Source: Gordionus sp. m RMFG-2023
Lineage: Eukaryota; Nematomorpha; Gordioida; Chordodea; Parachordodidae
Assembly: GCF_954871325.1 (NCBI RefSeq)
Contig: NC_088777.1
Span: forward strand, 26,017,366-26,081,365
Direction: 5' to 3'
DNA: 64,000 nucleotides
Part shown: positions 25,579 to 38,660 of the stretch, in pieces
Position numbering within the stretch: the first letter of the stretch is position 1
Layout of the letters: every line of letters starts with the position of its first letter
Translations under genes and position numbers: made by a program
Notes under the pieces: generated by a model
Databases searched by the model: none
Seen by the model: the letters and a program-made list of their open reading frames with translations, nothing else
What the model was told of the DNA's origin: nothing

Positions 25579-26426
25579 CAGGGATCCAAATCGAAACGAA
25601 TATCGGTTCGGTTCAGGTTCGGATAAAAATAACGGTTCAAGGTTCAGGTTCGGTTTGCCAAAAATAAAAATATCGGTTCGGTTCGAACCTCTAAAAACCG
25701 GTTTGAACATTTTTGTATTCAAACCTACATTAAAATTGTGTATAAGGGAAATTTTTTTTTAATTTCATAATTAAAATAAAAACCTTCAGTTTTATTAATT
25801 GCACATTATAAAATAATATTATTTATAAATATAACAAATAAATATATCATAATTTTAATATGAACAATTACTTAAATTTTTTTTATTAAGCTGCACAATT
25901 AATATATTTTCAAAATTCGTCTCACTCAAATTACATCTATAAGGAGATAATATAAATTTATTTGTTGAAAAACATCCTCCCACACTAACTTGGGTAGCTG
26001 GCATTGCCAGTATGATATCAGATTTGATGTGTCATTTATAAAACTATATGTAAAAATTTATATATTAGATTTAATTTTTTTTCTAGGCATTATAATTTAT
26101 AAGCTTAAAATATTTAAAAAATATTTTAAAATGGCAATATGCTAAAGTTTATAAAAATTATGACTGACGTTTATCAATCAAATGTGATTGATAATAATTT
26201 TTAAAACAATTTGAATATAATTAATATTTTTGCAATATACTAGTAAAACCTTACACATTATTTTATAAGCATAAAATAATGAGACTCGAACCGGTTCAGA
26301 GGCATTTTGGCGGTTCGGTTCAGGTTCGGCTAGAAATTTTTTAGAGGTTTAGGTTCGGTTTAGGTTCGATAAAAAATACCGGTTTTTAGCGGTTTAAAGG
26401 TTCGGTTCAGGTTCGGTGGATCCCTG
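25579..26426 (-). mobile_element. hAT element, 848 bp, perfect ends and TSD
   Basis: The terminal repeat CAGGGATCCA is perfect at both ends. The duplication GTGGCGGA is perfect (25571-25578, 26427-26434). Subterminal GGTTCGGTTCAGGTTCGG-type repeats lie at both ends. A minus-strand transposase remnant is inside. The element is inserted in Gypsy fossil A. Confidence 0.93.
25850..26030 (-). pseudogene. hAT transposase C-terminal remnant
   Basis: The minus strand from about 26022 reads DIILAMPATQVSVGGCFSTN followed by KFILSPYRCNLSETN. This is the hAT dimerisation domain ('iPATqvsvER-FS...lSp-R--Ls'). Glycines replace the usual Glu-Arg. The rest of the transposase is absent from the 848-bp element, so it cannot mobilise itself. 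Confidence 0.75.
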
Positions 26427-29400
26427 GTGGCGGATTCCCATAGTTCCGTCCACAAATTTTTTACAATTCAATTTTATACCCACATTTTCTATTATATTAC
26501 CCTTTTCCCATTTTTTATTCTTACTGTCGAAAACACGAGCCCATATAATTTATCCCACAGGAAACTTATTTACAATCTAAGGGCAATCTGGTTCTTCGAT
26601 TCAGAAACAATTCAACAGTAGTAACACCCATCTTGTTTATGGAATTATTATAATATAACTGTGCCATCCAAATCTCATTTTTTTCTTGTTTGGTCTTTTT
26701 AATCCAATTTCACTATGGGTATCATTCTTTCAGCCTGGCCATTAGAGCTAGGTATGGTAGAGCCAACACATATTTAATTTGTAATGAAGTAAAAAATTCC
26801 TAAAATTTTTACTTATAAATGCTGGACCTCCATCAGACACAATTGTTTTAGGAATCCCAAATTTAGACCACAATTTTGTAATAATTTGATGACAACCTTG
26901 GTCGTTAACCCATGAACTTCTTCATATTCAATCCACTTAGAATATGAATCTACAATTAAAAAATATGTTTTTTTTATCTAAATCAAAAAAAGAATTAATG
27001 TGGACCTTTTCCCACTGTTGACTTGACTTTGACCATACACCACCCATTTATTTAAGGGGCATGGAGGCACAGGTATTATATGGAACACATTTATTGGTAA
27101 TTTTTTCAATTTCCAAATTCATACCAGACCACCAAACATTCACGGGCCCATGATTATATTTTATCTCTGCCTTGTTGACCGGTATGTAATAAACATAAAA
27201 TCTTTTATCATTATTACAGAACGATTTCTATACTTATATAATCGTCTACAATTGACAATTCTTTTTGTATTTTTTTATATGAATCATGTCTGCTTTCCAA
27301 TTTTTTGTCACCCGTTAAACACTATTAACAGACTTAAATCCTTGTTTCTCAAGGTATTTAATTTAAGGTCTTCCCAAGTTGTAGGACCTCCCTTTAATAT
27401 ATATGGTAGAGTATGCAATAATGCATCTTCTCTATCTATATTTATATTGTCAATTACTTCAGGATCTGCATAACCCGATACTAATCTAGACAAAATATCT
27501 GGCACATGATTCTCTTTCCCTTGCCGATATTTAATTTCCACATTAAAACTTCCCACAAGTAACAACCAACGTTGTAATCTAGAGGGCATCATTATTTATT
27601 TGTTATCTTTTTTAAACAAATAAATCAATGGTTTATGATCAATATAAATCACAAATTTTTTACCAATTAAATATTCATGACACTTGGTTAATCCAAAAAT
27701 AACTGTTAAAGCCTCCTGTTCAATAACAGAATACAGAGTTTCAACTTCATGAAAAATTCTTGAAAAAAAAATAATTGGTCTCTCTAAACATAATTAAATG
27801 TAATAACGCGCCTCCGATACCTTTATTAGATCCATCTACGGCTAATATTATTTCTAAATCATTACGGTTCTTCACCATTTTTTTTTTCAAATTGCCAATT
27901 TTCCACTCAAAATGAACCCCTTTATTTAATAAATCATATAATGGAGACGACACTTTTGCAAAATTCTCCACAAAATGATGATATTTACCATGCCCATAAG
28001 ACTGTACTTCAGCTTTACTACTTGGCTGATTCAATTTTTAAATTTTTATTAAGAAGTTTCACTTCAACTCCAATAAGTTTGATGACCCAAATATACTATT
28101 TAAGTTACACCAAGAAAACTTTTTTCTTTGCTAGTTCTCAAGCCCATATCACTATTCTTTGCTAGCTCTCAAGCCCTTATCACTAATTTTCTCGAAAACT
28201 TCTTCAAGTCCTTGATTATAATGCTCTGGTGTTACCCTTATCAACACATCATCCATATTATAAAATACACCTTTCAATCCCTGGAAAACAGACGCCATGA
28301 TACGTTGGAAAACAGACGCCATGATACGTTGGAAAACAGGTGCTGACACACTGAATCTAAACTGTAACCTACAAAAGGCAAATAATCCTTTAGGAGTCGT
28401 TATCGTTAACAATTTACGAATTTCCTCCTTCAAATGTAATTGTAGATAAGCTGAAGTCGCACCTTTTATATTAGCCAAAATTGGCCCATTCATTATATTC
28501 CACCTGAATAATAATACTAACTTTGACCCAACGGTCTAATTCGTCTTCAATTTCCTTTTTCCACTCAAAAGGAACTCGTCGACATGCTAAAAAAATGGGT
28601 GAAGATCCCTCCTTTAGTTTCATATCCACTTGATAATCATTAAGACATCCCAAAGTATCTTCAAAATTATATCATATTTCTCTATTAAAATAGATATATC
28701 TTCACACATTTTATTTAATTTATTAAATTCTTCATCAACAATTTGATTTTCATTAATTTCCGATTATTTTTAAAACTATCCGATTCAAGAATTTATTCAT
28801 CGGAAATTTCACATATCAGAATTAATGAGGGGATTCACTTCATCTCTTATTAAATCTGTCATTTCTATTTAATGAATTTTATTTCAAACGTTATCCGCAA
28901 TAATTTTTCGTTCGGCATTACTTAATATCAAATCACAATTTATTGTAGTAATATTCCAATAATTGTTAGGAGGACCAAGATTGGTAATTTAATCCCAACC
29001 CATAATAATTTCAACATTTCTTTCTACCACAGGTAAATCAAGAAAAAATGTTCTATCATTGAGAACCACTCCCAAACTTGGTTTACCCAAAACCATAATT
29101 TTATTCCTATCAAATTGTCTGACACACATAGACTCTTTTTAGGCCAATATTTATAATAATTTGTTTTATACATTATTGAAATACTTGCCCCACTATCAAA
29201 TAAAAATAACATTTCAATATTTTGTCTATCAATTTTTACATTACCACGAGGACATGAACACTGACCATTTTCTCTTTAAGTCACTTTTATTGCATTCTAA
29301 GCGGCTGAATTATATTATAATGGAATTTTCACTTGAATATAATTAATATTCATATCAAAATTTGTTCCAGAATTTAATGGCCTCTGAATATCAATAATTT

Positions 29401-30597
29401 TTTTATTATAAATTCTCCATGGATATTTCTCATCTTTCTTATTACAATAATCCTTTTTATTCAGATTATAATTCATTAAAAAATTTTTTATTTTATCAAA
29501 ATGACATTAAAAATTTCCAAAACTGCAAATCTTTTTATTCGAGTAAAATTCGTTTTTCAATTATCATTGTCTTTTTATTATATATATCCGAAGAATTTTT
29601 AACAATATATATATCACAAATTTTATTATACGATATTTCGATATGAATTGAACATAATTCATAGCAATATGACCCATCACATTTGAAGTACATTCGAGCA
29701 CTATCTCCATATTATACATATCTTTTTCACTTAGACTTGAAATAATAGGATTTTTTATGTTATGAACCACCGGATTTATCAATAATGGTGGTCTCTTTGG
29801 AAAACCATTTTTAAAATTTACTTCTTTCACCATGCAATTTCTTTTTATATGACCTAGGAAGCCGTATCTATGACAAACTATATCATTTCTATCACTTATT
29901 TTTGCATTAAGGTTTTCATTAATTTTTCGATCACAAAAATTGTTATTTTATTTCTAAGTGTATACATGTCTTTTTAAACTTTCTTTAATTTCCCTGATCT
30001 CCTATAGAATCAAATATTCACTTTCACTTTGCTTATCATTATTAGTAACACTATTACTTTTTATAACCTCCACTTTATCAATCACAATCTCAAATATTTG
30101 CTTTCTAATTTCGCTCACAAGTGAGTTTAAATTATCATTTATATCTTTCGATATCATAATATTTTTATAGACAGGAGGTACTTCTAGTACATGACTTCAG
30201 AAATTTGCGTTGTGTATATATAAAAAAAAATTTTTTTTACTTGTAAATCCTAATGAGGATAATTTATTAGGAACCCTGTCCTATAACTGTTCTATGATGT
30301 GAACCTTATCACAGAATAAGTTTTCTTTATAATAACTTCTTTAACCCAGAATAAGAAAATCCTGGTCACGGCACCATTTGTTTAAGATCAGAATTTGAGT
30401 TGAGATTTTTTTTTTTTTAATATTCAAGAATTTACAAAAGTAAAATATTATCAATCTTCTAATTATTAAAATATATATATAATTATTTTTAATATATATA
30501 CATATATATATATATGATACACATATGAAATAATAAGATTTGTGGAATATTGCTATTTCTAATTGATTTAAAGATTTTATATAGTATGTTATATATT

Positions 30598-31275
30598 GTC
30601 ATAATGATAGAAACTTCAAAATATTTCGTTTTATAATTATATAAGTTAGTTTACACAAAATAAGTCAAAAAAATAATTTCTTTAAAAACCCAAAAATGAC
30701 TAAACTGAGAATGGACATTATAAATACAAAATAATTGATGGAAACTTCAAATGTTTTAGTTTTATGTTTATATAATTTAGTTTACACAAAATGAGTCAAA
30801 AAAATAATATATTTTTTAAATCCCAAAAATCTAAAATAAATGATTAATCTGAGAATGGACACCATAAATCCAAAAATAATGATGGAAACTTACAATATTT
30901 TAGTTTTATGTTTATATAAGTTAGTTTACAGAAAATGAGTCAAAAAAATAAATTTTTGGTTAAAACCCAAAAATCTAAAAAAAAATGACTAAACTGGGAA
31001 ACTCCAAAAATAATAATGGAAACATCAAATTTTTTTATAAGTTGGTTTTCACAAAATGAGTCAAAAAAATAATATATTTTTTAAACCCAAAAATCTAATA
31101 AAAAAAAAACTAAACTGAGAATGGATTATATCATACAAAAATAATGTTGGAAACTTCAAATTTTGTCGTTTTATGTTTATATAAGTTAGTTAACACAAAA
31201 TGAGTCAAAAAAATAATATATTTTGTAAAACCCAAAAATCTAAAAAAATATGACTAAGCTGAGAATGGACATTAT
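30598..31275. repeat. Tandem repeat, about 142-bp unit, five copies
   Basis: Shared landmarks in order: GGAAACTTCAAAT, ATATAAGTTAGTTTACACAA, AATGAGTCAAAAAAATAATA, AACCCAAAAATCTAA, TGAGAATGGAC. The last lies at about 30707, 30849, 31117 and 31260. It lies between Gypsy fossil A and fossil B. Confidence 0.85.
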
Positions 31276-31289
31276 CATCGCTATGCTTA

Positions 31290-33230
31290 TTTTTAAATAA
31301 TCATGTAGATTTTCATGTAAAATGCCAATCAACGGTAAAACGCTTGGAAGAAATTTTCAAGAGATTTCATGATAAAGGTCTGAAGGCCAGCAGGGAAAAG
31401 GTGTTCTGGGGGTAACCGGAGTTATCTATTTAGAAGATAAAATTAATGGGATGGAGGTGAAACCTCTGGACAAAAATTTGAAAAATATATCGAACATGAA
31501 GCAGCTAGTCAATAAAGCGGAAGTTCAATAGTTTTGGATATGGTTAATTATTATCATATATTTTTGGATCATTTTGCAAGGATTGCCGTACCCTTATATA
31601 AATTATTGCAAAAGGGAGTTCCTTTTGAGTGGGCAGGGGAACAACAAATTGCATTTGAAACGTTGAAACGAGAAATTGATAAAGAACCAATTTTAGTATT
31701 TTAACAACGATTTAGAAATAATATTAGCAGTGGATGCATCTAACAAAGGTGTTGAAGGGGCATTATTGCATTTAAGTGATAGTTTGGAAAGACCGATTTT
31801 TTTTTTCAAAAGTTTTTAGAGAAGTGGAAACGTGATATTCTGTTATTGAACAGGAAGAGTTAGCCGTTATTTTTAGTTTAGCCAAATGTAAGAAATATTT
31901 AATCAGGAAAAAATTTGTAATTTATACCAATCATAAACCCTTAATTCATTTATTCAAAAAGGATAATAAAGAATTAATGTTGTCTCCCAGATTACAACGT
32001 TGGTTGTTATTTGTGGGAAGTTTCAATGTGGAAGTTAGATATCACCGAGGCAAAGAAAACTGTTTGCCTGATAATTTATCCAGGTTGAGATCGGGTGAAA
32101 AAGATCTCGAATGTATTAAAAATAAAGTAATGGCTAATGAAAAGGCAATGGTTTGTTCTCTATTGGGAGGATCTTAAATTAAATACTTTGAAGGACAAGG
32201 ATTTAAGTCTTAAAATTGAGTTTAACGGGTAAATAAAACTGGAAAAACAGACATGATTCTTATAAAAAGATACAAAAAGAATTGTCAATTGTTGATGATT
32301 GTATTATGAGGGGAAACAGGGCCGTAATTCCTTATAAATAATGTATTAAAATTATTTATTTATTACACGGAGGACATCAAGGTCGAGACAAGATGAAATC
32401 TTGGGCTCGGGAATATGTATGGTGGCCTGATATGGGTAATGATATTGAGAAAATTACAAAAGAAATGTGTTCCCTGTAATACCTGTGCCTCTATGACCCG
32501 TAAAGAAATGGGAAGCGTGTGGCCAATGTCAAGCCAACCGTGGGAAAGGGTCCACTTGATTTTATTTGAATTGGATAAAAAAAAATGTATTTTTTAATAG
32601 TGGATTCATATTCCAAGTGGATTGAATATAAGGAAGTTTATGAATTAACGACCAAGGTTTTTATTTAGGTTATCACAAAAATTATGAGCCCGATTTGGGA
32701 TTCCCAAGACTATTGTAAATGATGGAGGTCCGGCGTTCATCAGCGAGAGTTTTGAACATTTTTGTACTTCGTTACAAATAAAGCCTCTGTTGGCTCCACC
32801 ATATCTTCCCAGCTCTAATAGACAGGCTGAGAGAATGGTAGCCATAGTGAAGAATTGGATCAAAAAGGCCAAGTATGGGGAAAATGAAAGTTGGATGGCC
32901 CAGTTGTATTACAAAAACTCCAGAAATCGGGAGGGGGCCACGCCGGTTGAGTTGTTTTTGGGTAAAAGAACGCGAGCGCCATTGGATTTTTTAAAACCAA
33001 AGGACCGTACTATTGTATTACCGAATGAAAAGACAAGTCCAAAGTTTTGGATGGGACAAAGGGTATGGACCTGTTTATTTGACAAGAAGAATAAAAGATG
33101 TGAAAGGGGAAGTATAGTACAGAATATGGGGTCGAAATTAAATCAAGTCCGCTTGGACAATGGGGTTCTTGTGGTGACGCATAACGATTACCTCAAGACT
33201 AGGATATAAAAAAAGGGGGAAATGGTTTGG
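31290..33230 (+). mobile_element. Gypsy-type LTR retrotransposon fossil B (pol fragment)
   Basis: The plus strand shows, in order, the end of a reverse transcriptase, RNase H (LQRWLLFVGSFNVEVRYHRG near 31990), an integrase with an HHCC-like part near 32360-32500 and a core near 32580-32900, and the integrase tail to 33209. A purine tract and TGG start follow at about 33210-33226. No paired LTR was found. Decayed, with several breaks. Confidence 0.8.
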
Positions 33231-33234
33231 GGGT

Positions 33235-34430
33235 TGATAAGTTCCGTGGCTGCTAAATGTTATGGATCCTAGTTTCTCGTCAGAGGGCATAAGACCTTTG
33301 CTGGATATGACATGTTCTAGATATTTTACTTTTTCTTTAAGAAATTTGCTATTTTCGTAATTTGTTTTGAGACCGAACTCCGACATTTGTTGGAATACTT
33401 CTTCTAGAATTTTTAGACGCTCTTCATCCGAAGAACCGGTGATTATTAGATCGTCAATATAGTATGCTACTCCCGTCATTTTTCCGAAAATTAGGTCCAT
33501 AGTCATTTGGAATATTGATGACGCCGGAGTTAATCCGAATAGCATTCTTTTGAATTGGAACAGTTATGAGTGTTAAAAGCTAAATACTTCCTTGAATCAG
33601 AATCTATTATTATTTGATGGTATGCATTTGAAAAGTCAATGGTTGAAAACTTTTCCCCTTTTCTTAATTTATTAAATATTTCCTGTATCCTGGGGATAGG
33701 GTATATGTCCGCTATCATCCATGGATTTATAGTTATTTTGTAGTCTACGCAAAGGCTTATATTCCCAATGGGCTTAATTATGGGCACCAGAGGACTGGCC
33801 CATTCCGAATATTTTATGGGTTCTATTACGTCGACTTCAATCCATTTTGTTAGTTCCTCATCCACCTTTTCTTCTAAAGCATATGCAATTTTTCTAGGAA
33901 AGCAAAATTTTAGGGTCACATTGTGTTTTATATTTAAATGGACTTCCATATTGTTCAATTTCCCTAACTTTTTATCGAATATTGTTATATATTTCTCCGT
34001 TACCGCTTTTAATTCTTGTCCAACGAATATATATTATTATTATCGTATGCATCTTCGGTCCCTCCTAATATTGATTCTTTCCAAATTAATTCTCTCCTTC
34101 AGCCAGTTTATGCCTACCAATGATGGTCCATTAGAATTCACTATAACCAAAGGTAGGTTTTTTATGATATCTTTTATTTGAACTTTTACGTCCGCTACCT
34201 ATAATGGCGATTGCGTTTCCTTCGTACGTCCTTAATTTTGTGTCCGAATCATGAATCATTTTATCGTAGTTGATTTTATTCCATGTCTTTTATGATATAA
34301 TTGATTGATGCTCCTGTATCTAGGATCATGTTTATTTCCTTACCCTCTATACTTAGATTAACTTTGAATTTTTCTTTACAAGATTCGATATCCATCGAGT
34401 ATATATGATATATATATTGCCTTTTTGATC
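33235..34430 (-). mobile_element. Gypsy-type LTR retrotransposon fossil C (protease-RT fragment)
   Basis: The minus strand shows a retropepsin-like part with LDTGASINY (about 34330) and a reverse transcriptase with FSTIDFSNAYHQI and YYIDDLIITGS (33958-33260). It lies back to back with fossil B, in the opposite orientation. No LTRs are visible. Several breaks. Confidence 0.8.
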
Positions 34431-34447
34431 GCAAGTTTAATCAGATG

Positions 34448-34650
34448 TAGTGTTGTTAATCGGCTTAGTCGAGTCGACTTAGCCTAAATTTAAGTCAAGT
34501 TTTGAGTCGTAAAACTCATTTCAAATTGAGCAGCTCAATGAGCCGCATGAGTCGGCTCGATTTATCGGCTCGATGAGTCGCTTCAGAGTCGGCTCGATGA
34601 GTTGGCTCAATGAGTTGGCTCGATGAGTCGGCTCTATATATAATAATCAA
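34448..34650. mobile_element. hAT end with GCTCGATGAGTCG subterminal repeats
   Basis: Starts TAGTGTTGTTAATCGGC, the same terminus as the MITEs at 49481 and 57398. About six copies of a GGCTCGATGAGTCG-like motif follow to 34640. The opposite end is not seen, so this is a partial element. Confidence 0.55.
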
Positions 34651-34699
34651 AAAATAAAATAATTTTATTTGTGCCATTATAATTATAAATTGAGACAAA

Positions 34700-34990
34700 C
34701 TACTTCTAGGGGCTTCCTACCTAAACAATTGGTTTTTTTAGGCCATAATAAATTGAAAATCATTTTTATTTATTAATATTTAAAAATTTTATTTATTAAT
34801 ATTTAAAAATGATACGCATAGAATAATTTTATTGTTCAAATCATCTAATATTTATATATTGAAGCCATTAGGTGAAATGAAATGAAACCCTTTATAGTTT
34901 TTTTAAAAATCTTTTTCTAAAATTATCTATTTTTTATGTATATTAAAAGAAGTGGTTTTTTCTAAATATTTTATTTTTAAATATTAATAT
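34700..34990. other. AT-rich spacer
   Basis: No gene seen. Contains a short direct repeat of TTATTTATTAATATTTAAAA near 34765-34805. Confidence 0.4.
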
Positions 34991-35049
34991 CGAACTTTTT
35001 TATTTATGTTATTTATATGATATGATCTTTTTAAGGATACTATACTATT

Positions 35050-36370
35050 AATGTGATAATTGTCATATTCGCTATTTTTTGAAATTATTTGGCACAAAAG
35101 GGTAAAATAAAATTTATATTGTAAAGTTGATAAATTATAAATTAAATGAAGATGTCCTTGGATAAATGATAATTATATCGGTATTTTTAAGATATTATAT
35201 ATTTTTGCCGCAAATAGGCAAAAATTAGTATTGCAAACATGTTTAAATATAACTTAAATGTAGATGTACCCTAGATAAGTGGCAATTGTTATAATCGTTA
35301 TTTTTAAAGTTTTTTGATTTTTTTTGACGCAAATGGGTAAAAACATAGATTGTAAACATGTTAAAATAAAACGTAAATGAAGATGCACCCTAGATAAGTG
35401 ACAATTGTCATTTTCGTTATTTTTAATTTTTTTTAATTTTTTTGACGCAATGGGTAAAAACATAGATTGTAAACATGTTAAAATAAAATTTCAGTGAATA
35501 TGTACCATGGATAAGTGACAATTGTCATAATCGTTATTTTTAAAGTTTTTTCAATTTTATTGACGCAAATGCGTAAAAACATAGATTGTAAACATGTTAA
35601 AAAAACGTAAATGAAGATGCACCCTAGATAAGTGACAATTGTCATAATCGTTATTTTTAAAGTTTTTTGAATTTTTTTGACGCAAATGGGTAAAAACATA
35701 GATTGTAAACATGTTAAAATAAAATTTCAGTAAATATATACCATCGATAAGTGACAATTGTCATAATCGTTATTTTTAAGTTTTTTGACGCAAATGGGTA
35801 AAAACATACATTGTAAACATGTTAAAATAAAATTTCAGTGAATATGTACCATAGATAAAAGACAATTGTCATAATCGTTATTTTTGAAATTTTTTTGATG
35901 CAAATGGGTAAAAACATACATTGTAAATATGTAAAATAAAATTTCAGTAAATATATACCATAGATAAGTGACAATGTCATAATCGTTATTTTTAAAGTTT
36001 TTTGAATTTTTTTGACGTAAATGGGTAAAAACATAGATTGTAAACATATTAAAATAAAATTTCAGTGAAGATGTATATAGAAAAGTGACAATAGTCATCA
36101 TCTTTATTTTTTAACTTTTTTGAATATTTTAAAGCAAATAGATAAAAATATAGATTAAAAATATTAAATTAAAACTTCGGGGAAGTTGTACTCTAGAAAA
36201 GTGATAAATGTCAAAATTGTTATTAATTAACTTTTTTGAATTTTGTATGTCGCAAATAGGTAACAAATTAAATTTTTAAGACGTAAAATTAAGATTTCAA
36301 TAAAGGTGTATACCATAGAAAAGTGACAATTGTCATAATCGTTATTATTTAATTTTTTTGAACTATTTTA
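35050..36370. repeat. Satellite S, array 1 (about 118-bp monomer)
   Basis: Roughly eleven monomers, each with CGCAAATGGGTAAAAACATA, TAAAATAAAATTTCAG, ATGTACCATAGATAAGTGA, the palindrome GACAATTGTC and ATAATCGTTATTTTTAA. The most regular palindromes recur near 35400, 35516, 35635 and 35752. The edges are more diverged than the middle. Open frames across it are repeat artefacts. Confidence 0.9.
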
Positions 36371-36505
36371 GATATAACATAGAAAACTTATGTATTATTT
36401 TTAAAATTTTATAAAATTTAGACAAGGATAAAGCATATAAATTTTGACAATTATTGATTATTTCAAAATTATTGAAAATATATTTTTAACCAAGGTTGTT
36501 ATCAG

Positions 36506-37729
36506 TAGTGATGTTAAAATAACTAGTTACCTGTAACTAGTTACATTTTGGCTAAAAAATAACTGTAACTAGTTATATTTTTAAAATTGTAACTAGTAAC
36601 TGTAACTAGTTAAAATTTTTGAAATGTAACTGCCAAAAGTAACTAGTTACTTTTAAAGATATATACAAATAATTAATTTTATTTTTAATATGTTGTGATA
36701 AATTAATTTTAAATTAAATTAATTTTTTAAATAAAATTTATTAATTTAAAATTTTGTGAAAATGTCTGATTGTTCCCAACAATAACACAAATACTTATAT
36801 GTATGGCAGATGTGCAGGGATTATAATATTGTCAACCTCTAAAGGATACTATATTAGCTAGTATTGGAAAAAGGTAACTAAAATCAAATAATTATTTATA
36901 AATTAATAATATCATGTTATAGGTTTAATAATCTTTATGATAATGACAACACATTGCTGCAATTCTTCACCCTTTATTTAAAACTGACTGCTTGGATTAG
37001 GCAAGAAAGGAATAAAGCAAAAAAGGAGGAAATTTTAAATTTAATAAATACCTTAATACCTCAAAATGAATCCCAGACGAATGAATCATGCTGAAAACCA
37101 ACATCACTTGATGTAGTTGGATTTTTTGACCTAAAGCGCCAAAATATTCTGGATAATGAACTTATAGAAAACTTTATCAAATCTAATAACAACACTTTTT
37201 TTTATATAACGATTTCCCAAAGTTAAAATTACTCTTTATTAAATATAATGTTGTTCTAACATCAAGTGCTCCCGTAGAGCGCTTATTCAGTCTAGGTAAG
37301 CTCATTTTTGGAGATAAACGAGCACGTCTCCTAGATAATAACTTAGAAATTAATTTGTTGTTAAAAGCAAATAAACATTTATTAGATTCTAATTTTTATG
37401 AAAAATAAATTTTTTTTTTCAATGCAAATATATATTTTTATATTCGATGTAAATATTCAATTTTGCGATATTTTTTTATTATTTTAAATAACTGATTATA
37501 CTTTGTTTATCCTAATTTTTTTTATATTAAATAAATGCAGTCAATAAATAAATAATGCGCATATAAAGGATGTATAAAGTAAGTAACTAGTTACTTTTGA
37601 AAATAACTGTAACTAATAACTAGTTACTTTTGTAAAAATGTAACTAGTAACTGTAACTAGTTATGTTTTTGCCAATTTAACTAGTAACTGTAACTAGTTA
37701 TGTTTCAAAAGTAACTTTTAACATCACTA
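36506..37729 (+). mobile_element. hAT element (TAGTGATGTTAAAA ends), perfect TSD
   Basis: The ends TAGTGATGTTAAAA and TTTTAACATCACTA are perfect inverted repeats. The duplication GTTATCAG is perfect (36498-36505, 37730-37737). Both ends carry runs of the palindrome GTAACTAGTTAC, several copies each. A decayed transposase lies inside on the plus strand. It is inserted beside satellite S. Confidence 0.93.
36940..37408 (+). pseudogene. hAT transposase C-terminal part
   Basis: The plus strand shows ILHPLFKTDWIR-like sequence near 36960. The clear dimerisation domain is at 37220-37408: FPKLKLLFIKYNVVLTSSAP, then VERLFSLGKLIFGDKRARL and LEINLLLKANKHLL, with a stop at 37406. The 'SsAPVERLFS-gk-i----Ra-L' pattern is typical of Ac-like hATs. 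The N-terminal BED finger and first catalytic Asp were not found, and a stop lies near 37091, so this is a truncated, inactive gene. Confidence 0.75.
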
Positions 37730-37844
37730 GTTATCAGAACACTGCTACCCCAATCAATTTTTTTTTAAATAAAATATTGTCAGAGTATTTGCATATTTAA
37801 GATGGCTTTATTATGTATGAGATTATTGGAAAGAATTTTTAGAG

Positions 37845-38070
37845 AAGTATGGGAGAACATTAAAAGGAATGATACTAAAGAGATTATAAAAGATATACCA
37901 TAGAAAAGTAAAAATTTTTATATAACTATTTTAACTTTTTTGATTTTTTGTGTCGCAAATAGGTTAAAATTTATACCAAGATATAAAATTAAAATTCCAA
38001 TAAAGATGTACCATAGAAAAGTGACAATTGTCAAATCATTATTTAACTTTTACCATTTTATATTGTTGTA
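37845..38070. repeat. Satellite S, two degenerate monomers
   Basis: Two monomers with ATACCATAGAAAAGT and ATGTACCATAGAAAAGTGAC plus the palindrome near 38022. They continue array 1 beyond the hAT insertion. Confidence 0.75.
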
Positions 38071-38129
38071 AATAGTAAATGCACGACTTTTACTTAATAT
38101 TAAATAACGCTAAAATTATAAAAAATGGA

Positions 38130-38470
38130 AGGCTAAACCTTTCTTTTGTATCACTTCTTTTAAAATTCATCTAAATATATTAAACTTTTACACAAATTTA
38201 AACACCTCTTTTGTATCTCTCCTTAAAATATTAAACTTTTGCACAAATTTAAACACCTCTTTTGTATCTCTCCTTAAAATATTAAACTTTTGCACAAATA
38301 CAACTCTTTTGTATCTTTCCGATGCCTCCTCAATGAATCCTGTTACTCCCCAATGAATCCCCCGATTTTTCTCTTAAAACCCCCCTCCCCTTTATGAATT
38401 CTCCCCATATCCCCTATTAATCCTCCCGATCAGAGTCTTCAAAATCAAACATATTTTTAATTTGGGAGGC
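38130..38470 (-). repeat. Repeat Z, copy 1
   Basis: About 340 bp. First come three tandem units of about 60 bp around CTCTTTTGTATCTCTCC and ATATTAAACTTTTGCACAAA. Then comes a GGGG/CCCC-rich part whose complement matches 57955-58115 (CCCCTTTATGAATTCTCCCC, GATGCCTCC). Bounded by GGAAGGCTAAACCT and GGGAGGCTAAACCT. Confidence 0.75.
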
Positions 38471-38543
38471 TAAACCTACTGTAAAAAAATTTTATTAAAA
38501 AAAAGTTAGAAGGGGAAATAAATTATTTTTAATAAAAAGGGTG

Positions 38544-38660
38544 TAGTGTTGTTAATCGACTAAATTTAGTCGACTAACAGACGACTATTAGTCTATTAGT
38601 CGACTAAAACGACTAATATAGTCGACTAAAACGACTAAAAAGAACTAATTAAGTGGACTA
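38544..38660. mobile_element. hAT end with TTAGTCGACTAA repeats
   Basis: Starts TAGTGTTGTTAATCGAC. Several TTAGTCGACTAA-type palindromes follow, and then satellite S without a visible second end. Confidence 0.55.

Larger units (their letters stand above)
23970..30510 (-). mobile_element. Gypsy-type LTR retrotransposon fossil A
   Basis: LTR-like direct repeats begin TGTTTAAGATCAGAATTTGAG at 23970 and 30383. Reading on the minus strand, a primer-binding-like TGGTGCCGTGACCAGGAT lies just inside the right one. A gag zinc-knuckle-like part is near 29850, protease-like near 29150-29000, reverse transcriptase at 28650-28150, RNase H at 27750-27310 and integrase at 27100-26440. A purine-rich tract near 25555 suggests the left LTR could reach from 23970 to about 25540. 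The right LTR copy matches for only about 120 bp. Heavily decayed, with many breaks. A hAT at 25579-26426 is inserted in its 3' part. Confidence 0.8.

Noticed and set aside
35250-36101. Several 60-90 codon minus-strand frames (MFLPICVKK...)
   Set aside because: They are satellite monomers read in frame and repeat with the monomer period.
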